In this document: in pieces, positions 13,431 through 16,570 of the stretch
Numbering within the stretch: the stretch's first letter is position 1
Layout: every line of letters starts with the position of its first letter
Origin: JAIYDJ01 sp031398695
GTDB taxonomy: Bacteria; Pseudomonadota; Alphaproteobacteria; Rhodobacterales; Rhodobacteraceae
Assembly (NCBI GenBank): GCA_031398695.1
Contig: JANNNU010000016.1
Coordinates: forward strand, 1-16,570
Reading direction: 5' to 3'
DNA length: 16,570 nucleotides
Made by a program: the position numbers and the translations under genes
The notes under the pieces: generated by a model
Database searches by the model: none
The model's input: only the letters and a program-made list of their open reading frames with translations
What the model was told of the DNA's origin: nothing

Positions 13431-13452
13431 GGCGGGGTGCCGCCCTTTTCTT
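13431..13452 (+). terminator. Terminator-like hairpin upstream of the Ala-rich gene
   Basis: GGCGG (13431-13435) pairs with CCGCC (13440-13444) across a GGTG loop and is followed by CTTTTCTTT. This resembles a small intrinsic terminator on the plus strand. It lies 63 bp before the next ATG, with no obvious gene before it in the 144-bp spacer next to the infC promoter. It could end a short RNA, act as an attenuator or be fortuitous. No promoter for the 13515 gene could be placed with confidence. Confidence 0.3.
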
Positions 13453-13514
13453 TGCGCCGGTTTTATGGCAGTGCGCCTGCATCCGACAAGTCCATCGGTA
13501 GAGGAGACTTTGAC

Positions 13515-13997
13515 ATGAACAAGAATGTAATTATCGGCCTGGTGGTCGTGCTGCTGGCTGCCGGCGGCTATTATCAATTCAGCTACAAACCCGCACAGGA
13601 AGCGGCAGCCGAGGCCGCCGCCGCCGCTGCCGAGGCTGCAAAGGCTGCCGAAGACGCCGCTGCCGCCGCCGCCGCCGAAGCGCAGGCCGCCGAAGACGCC
13701 GCCGCTGCCGCACAGCAACTGGAGCAGGAGGCCGCCGCCGCCGCCGCTTCTGCTGCGGACGCCGCAACCGGTGCCGCCGCTGGCGCCGCCGACGTGGTGT
13801 CGGCCGCGACCGCCGAAGCCATGGCAGCCCTTGATCCCGCAACCTTCGACGCGGCACGGGTGACCGCCCTGATCGACAGCTCGACGCTCGCCGACGACGT
13901 GAAAGCCAACCTGCGGTCGGTGGTCAATGCCGCGTCCACGAATGCGGCGCTGGTCGAGCCGGCGATCGCGCAGGTCAAGGCCGCGATGGGTCTGTAA
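13515..13997 (+). CDS. Membrane-anchored Ala-rich protein of unknown function
   Basis: A 160-residue protein. The N-terminus MNKNVIIGLVVVLLAAGGYYQF is one hydrophobic segment without a good cleavage site, so it is probably an uncleaved inner-membrane anchor facing the periplasm. A low-complexity helix of Ala, Glu, Gln and Asp follows (about residues 29-100). The C-terminal 55 residues are of normal composition: LDPATFDAARVTALIDSS, DDVKANLRSVVNAAS, and a final AIAQVKAAMGL. The first and second of these look like two short helices. I recognise no domain. The start is clear: GAGGAG lies 8 nt before the ATG, and homology-free codons upstream are ignored. It is followed by a strong terminator. Its Ala-rich stretch resembles that of the OmpA-like protein in composition only; the ends differ. 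Confidence 0.85.
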   Translation: MNKNVIIGLVVVLLAAGGYYQFSYKPAQEAAAEAAAAAAEAAKAAEDAAAAAAAEAQAAEDAAAAAQQLEQEAAAAAASAADAATGAAAGAADVVSAATAEAMAALDPATFDAARVTALIDSSTLADDVKANLRSVVNAASTNAALVEPAIAQVKAAMGL

Positions 13998-14013
13998 TCG
14001 AGCCAAAATGACG

Positions 14014-14046
14014 ACGGCCGCGCAGGTTAATCTGCGCGGCCGTTTT
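14014..14046. terminator. Strong, probably bidirectional terminator
   Basis: A perfect 12-bp stem (14014-14025 with 14032-14043) and a 6-nt GTTAAT loop. In the plus direction TTTT follows at once (14043-14046), terminating the Ala-rich gene. In the minus direction CGTCATTTT follows, so it may also terminate fpr and the sulfur operon. The two genes converge here with 71 bp between stops. Confidence 0.85.
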
Positions 14047-14068
14047 ACTTTCGGAACCGTCTGCGGCG

Positions 14069-14884
14069 TCAGATGCCTTCGCCCACGAAGGCCTTTTCAA
14101 CCACATATTCCATCGGTTCCGAGTTCGCACCTTCGCGCAGCCCGAAACCTTCGAGCACCGCCTTGACGTCCACGTTGAACGCAAGGCTGCCACAGACCAT
14201 CGCCCGGTCGTCGGCGGCGTCCATCGGCGGCAGCCCCAGATCCGCGAACACCTTTCCACTGGTCAGATTGTCGGTGATGCGCCCCATCAAGGGCGAGTCC
14301 TCGCGGGTCGTCGTGGGGTAATACCGCAGCTTGCCCACGGTCATTTCGCCGATCAGCGGGTCATGCGCAAGCCCGTCGACCAGAACGCGGCCGTATTCAA
14401 GCTCTGCCAGCGTGCGGCAGGTGTGCATCATGATGACCTGGTCGTACTTCTCATAGGTTTCCGGCTCGCGCATCAGGCTGGCAAAGGGCGCAAGGCCCGT
14501 CCCGGTGGCCAGAAACCACAGGCGTTTGCCCGGCAGCAGCGCGTCATGCACCAGTGTGCCCACCGGTTTGGGCCGCAGGATGATTTCGTCTCCGACGGCG
14601 ATATGCTGCAACCGGCTGGTCAGCGGGCCATCCGGCACCTTGATCGAATAGAATTCCAGTTCGTCATCCCAGGACGGCGACGCGATGGAATAGGCCCGCA
14701 GCAGGGGTTTTCCCGCATCGCCCATAAGGCCGATCATGACGAATTCGCCGGACCGGAAGCGCAGGCTGCGGGGGCGCGTCACGCGGAAAGAAAACAGCCG
14801 GTCCGTCCAGTGGGTCACCGAAGTGACGGTCTGCGCATCGGGCAGGTGCGGTTTTGCGGCAGTCATGGCAAGCGCGTCGGTCAT
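14069..14884 (-). CDS. fpr: Ferredoxin (flavodoxin)-NADP+ reductase
   Basis: FAD enzyme that exchanges electrons between NADPH and ferredoxin or flavodoxin in the cytoplasm. The 271-residue protein has the FAD motif RAYSIASP (63-70), VPDGPLTSRLQH (84-95), the NADP-binding ATGTGLAPFASLM (126-138), MVCGSLAFN (229-237) and a C-terminus EKAFVGEGI. The C-terminal Phe in this tail is the feature that replaces the plant-type Tyr in bacterial subclass I enzymes. The sequence agrees very closely with Rhodobacter capsulatus Fpr as I remember it. It lies 48 bp after the DUF934 gene in the same direction and is probably the last gene of the sulfur operon, where it could reduce the ferredoxin used by sulfite reductase. 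The start at 14884 has only a weak GAAAG ribosome binding site, and an in-frame ATG lies six codons further in. Confidence 0.96.
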   Translation of the reverse strand: MTDALAMTAAKPHLPDAQTVTSVTHWTDRLFSFRVTRPRSLRFRSGEFVMIGLMGDAGKPLLRAYSIASPSWDDELEFYSIKVPDGPLTSRLQHIAVGDEIILRPKPVGTLVHDALLPGKRLWFLATGTGLAPFASLMREPETYEKYDQVIMMHTCRTLAELEYGRVLVDGLAHDPLIGEMTVGKLRYYPTTTREDSPLMGRITDNLTSGKVFADLGLPPMDAADDRAMVCGSLAFNVDVKAVLEGFGLREGANSEPMEYVVEKAFVGEGI

Positions 14885-14932
14885 GTCGATTGGCTTTCGA
14901 TACGGGGTTCGGACGGTCTGGGACAGCGGATG

Positions 14933-15337
14933 TCAGGCCCCAAGCCGCGACTGATAATCATGTGCCTGCCAGTCGGCGCGGAAAGCCCACTGATCGGCCG
15001 GTTGGCGCAGCGCGAGATCGTCCGGAATCTCGACCTGGTCGAACCCGACACGGCGCAGCATCGTGTATTGGTCCGCGATGACCGGGCCAAGGGCGCGCAA
15101 CGTGCCGGTGTACCCCATCAGGCGCAGGCGGCGTGCGATCGTAAAGGCACGCCCGTCGCTGAAGGACGGAAAGGCGACGCGGATCAGGTTCAGGTCGGGC
15201 AGGGCGCTGCGCAACATCTCGGGGTCGTCGGTCTGCGCAAGATCGACCGCGCCCTGATGATGGGCGAGATCCGCCAGAGGGACAATACCCATCTCTGTGG
15301 CAGGGCTGAAACCGCTGTCGGTGACGATGACGGTCAT
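14933..15337 (-). CDS. DUF934 protein of the sulfite-reduction operon
   Basis: A 134-residue cytoplasmic protein of the DUF934 family, which occurs next to cysH and cysI in many proteobacteria. Its biochemical role is not established; a helper of sulfite reduction is usually inferred. Family features seen: a central VAFPSFSDGRAFTIARRLR segment, then GYTGTLRALGPVIADQ and MLRRVGFDQVEI, with a tail rich in Trp, Arg and Gln. Its ATG overlaps the cysH stop by 4 bp (ATGA), showing tight translational coupling. The frame is open much further upstream, but that part lies inside cysH in another frame and is not protein-like. Confidence 0.9.
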   Translation of the reverse strand: MTVIVTDSGFSPATEMGIVPLADLAHHQGAVDLAQTDDPEMLRSALPDLNLIRVAFPSFSDGRAFTIARRLRLMGYTGTLRALGPVIADQYTMLRRVGFDQVEIPDDLALRQPADQWAFRADWQAHDYQSRLGA

Positions 15338-16083
15338 GCGGCATTCTCCTGCGGCGTGCGAACGGCTTTGCCGTTGATGAAGTGGATGCCGCATTCGGTC
15401 TTGTCCGAGGAACGCCAACGCCCTGCACGGGGATCTTCGCCCGGCTTCACGGGTGTGGTGCACGGCGCGCACCCGATCGAGGGGAAGCCCTTGGCCACCA
15501 GCGGGTGCCGCGGCAAACGGTTTTCGACCATGTATTCTTCCAGATCCTCGCGGCCCCAATGGGCCAGCGGGTTAACCTTGATGCGCACGTCGCCTTCGGC
15601 CTCGAAGAACTGCACGGCTTCGCGCGCGGCCCCCTGGTAGCGCTTGCGCCCGGTGATCCAGCCGTCGAAATCCTTCAGGGCACGCTCCAGCGGTTCGACC
15701 TTGCGGATGTTGCAGCAGGCGTCGGTGTTGAACTGGTGCAGGGTGTTGTCCGGATCCTCGAAGTCTAGCCGGGGCTGGGCTGCGCGGATGGTGCGGATGT
15801 CGCACAGCGGCAGGGATTCGGCCAGTTTCCGTTGATAGTCAAGCGTTTCGGGAAACAGCATCCGGGTGTCGATGAAGAGCACCGGCGTTTCCGGGGCGAT
15901 CACGCTGACCAGATGCAGCAACACGACCGATTCCGCCCCGAAGGAGCTGACGAGCCCGACCTTGCCCAGATCGGCATCTTTCAGGCTGTGTTCCAGCACC
16001 GCTGTCGCCCCGTGATGGCGATAGCGGGCGTTCAGCGCCGCGACGCGTTCTGCCACGTCGCCGGTGTGCAGATCACGCGGCAT
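15334..16083 (-). CDS. cysH: Assimilatory adenylyl-sulfate (APS) reductase type CysH
   Basis: Reduces activated sulfate to sulfite with thioredoxin as donor. The 249-residue protein has the nucleotide loop SSFGAES (46-52), GRKRYQ (145-150) and the catalytic ECGIHF with Cys231. It also has the paired cysteines Cys123-Cys124 (DACCNIRKVEPL) and Cys205-x-x-Cys208 (IGCAPCTTPV). The CC...CxxC set binds a 4Fe-4S cluster and is known to mark enzymes that use APS rather than PAPS. So this strain should not need APS kinase for assimilation, although some cluster-bearing members accept both. It overlaps the upstream sulfite reductase gene by 11 bp and the DUF934 start by 4 bp. A promoter is not in the window. 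Confidence 0.95.
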   Translation of the reverse strand: MPRDLHTGDVAERVAALNARYRHHGATAVLEHSLKDADLGKVGLVSSFGAESVVLLHLVSVIAPETPVLFIDTRMLFPETLDYQRKLAESLPLCDIRTIRAAQPRLDFEDPDNTLHQFNTDACCNIRKVEPLERALKDFDGWITGRKRYQGAAREAVQFFEAEGDVRIKVNPLAHWGREDLEEYMVENRLPRHPLVAKGFPSIGCAPCTTPVKPGEDPRAGRWRSSDKTECGIHFINGKAVRTPQENAA

Positions 16084-16570
16084 CTTTGCCCGCTTCCGCC
16101 CCGTAAAGGGCTGTCTTGAACGGGCCTAGCCCGACGCGGCGGTAGGCCTGCAGAAACGTCTCGGACGGGTCTTCGCGCAGCGCGAGGTAGGCACGCAGGA
16201 TGCGTTCGATCGCCGGGGTGATCTCGTGATAGGCAAAGCCGGGGCCGGTCTTGTCGCCGATCACGGCGGTTTCCGTGCCGTCGCCGCCCAGCGTGATCTG
16301 ATAGTTTTCCACCCCGGCGCGGTCGAGGCCGAGAATCCCGATGTGCCCGACGTGGTGGTGACCGCAGGCGTTGATGCAGCCCGAGATCTTGATCTTCAGC
16401 GGTCCGATGTCGTGCTCCAGCTTCAGCGCGTCGAAATGCAGCGCCAGCTCTTGCGCGACCGGGATCGAGCGGGCGGTGGCGAGCGCGCAATAATCCATGC
16501 CGGGGCAGGCGATCATGTCGGACAACAGGCCGACGTTCGCCGTGGCAAGCCCGGCCTGCGTCAGGGCCGC
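16073..16570 (-). CDS. cysI: Sulfite/nitrite reductase hemoprotein, C-terminal part (cut by the window end)
   Basis: The last 165 residues of a siroheme and 4Fe-4S reductase. The cluster and siroheme ligands are visible as Cys-x5-Cys in ACPGMDYC and Cys-x3-Cys in ISGCINACGHHHVGHIGILG. A conserved region with YQITLGGDG follows, and a C-terminal helical tail ends with AEAGKDAA. The frame stays open to the window edge, so the start is outside. The motifs alone do not separate sulfite from nitrite reductase. The 11-bp overlap with cysH and the DUF934 and fpr neighbours favour assimilatory sulfite reduction to sulfide, probably with ferredoxin as donor. The symbol follows this context. Confidence 0.9.
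   Translation of the reverse strand, partial: AALTQAGLATANVGLLSDMIACPGMDYCALATARSIPVAQELALHFDALKLEHDIGPLKIKISGCINACGHHHVGHIGILGLDRAGVENYQITLGGDGTETAVIGDKTGPGFAYHEITPAIERILRAYLALREDPSETFLQAYRRVGLGPFKTALYGAEAGKDAA

Noticed and set aside
13391..13501. 36-codon open frame in the spacer before the Ala-rich gene
   Set aside because: No ribosome binding site and no protein-like pattern; it runs through the terminator-like hairpin.
14363..15640. 425-codon plus-strand open frame opposite fpr, DUF934 and cysH
   Set aside because: Crosses three conserved opposing genes and the gap between them; no motif.

Overview
The window (about 65% G+C by eye, strong GC-rich codon use) looks like chromosomal DNA of an alphaproteobacterium of the order Rhodobacterales. 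The best lineage evidence is a ferredoxin-NADP reductase that closely resembles the Rhodobacter capsulatus Fpr sequence as I remember it. Supporting evidence is the IF3 N-terminus, the cysI-cysH-DUF934-fpr order, and a REP-like intergenic inverted repeat of a kind I associate with this order. I see no rRNA, tRNA, CRISPR array, transposase, integrase or phage gene. It is mostly ordinary core genome with a few lineage-specific genes of unknown function.

Layout. (1) 1-4091, minus strand: the 5' part of alr (alanine racemase), dnaB (replicative helicase), then the pyrimidine genes pyrE and pyrC. A 263-bp spacer upstream of dnaB holds several DnaA-box-like 9-mers. A long inverted repeat fills the pyrC-pyrE spacer. 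(2) 4224-4912, plus strand: a small Met-rich helical protein whose stop overlaps the GTG start of a secreted LprI-family protein. (3) 4921-7022, minus strand: a glycosyltransferase and an alpha/beta-hydrolase-like protein with a Gly where the catalytic Ser would be. (4) 7259-9643, plus strand: a large OmpA-family protein with a roughly 310-residue Ala/Asp/Gln repeat region. (5) 9848-12730, plus strand: an XdhC-family molybdenum cofactor chaperone overlapping a molybdopterin-binding protein, then a secreted protein of unknown function. (6) 12780-13319, minus strand: infC, which appears to start at a non-canonical AUA codon and has its own promoter and terminator. (7) 13515-13997, plus strand: a short membrane-anchored Ala-rich protein. 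(8) 14069-16570, minus strand: an assimilatory sulfate reduction operon, in transcription order sulfite reductase (cut by the window end), cysH of the iron-sulfur APS-reductase type, DUF934 and fpr.

How they work together. The clearest functional unit is the sulfur operon: CysH makes sulfite, the siroheme reductase makes sulfide, and Fpr can supply reduced ferredoxin. pyrC and pyrE encode two non-adjacent steps of UMP synthesis. The XdhC and molybdopterin-binding pair points to maturation of a molybdenum hydroxylase encoded elsewhere. All three convergent gene junctions carry a strong hairpin: 4904-4929, 12734-12754 and 14014-14043.

No gene-free stretch exceeds 300 bp. The points most worth a second look are the AUA start of infC, the internally duplicated repeat of the OmpA protein, the nucleophile-less hydrolase-like protein, and the inverted repeat between pyrC and pyrE. 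I found no convincing new multi-gene system.
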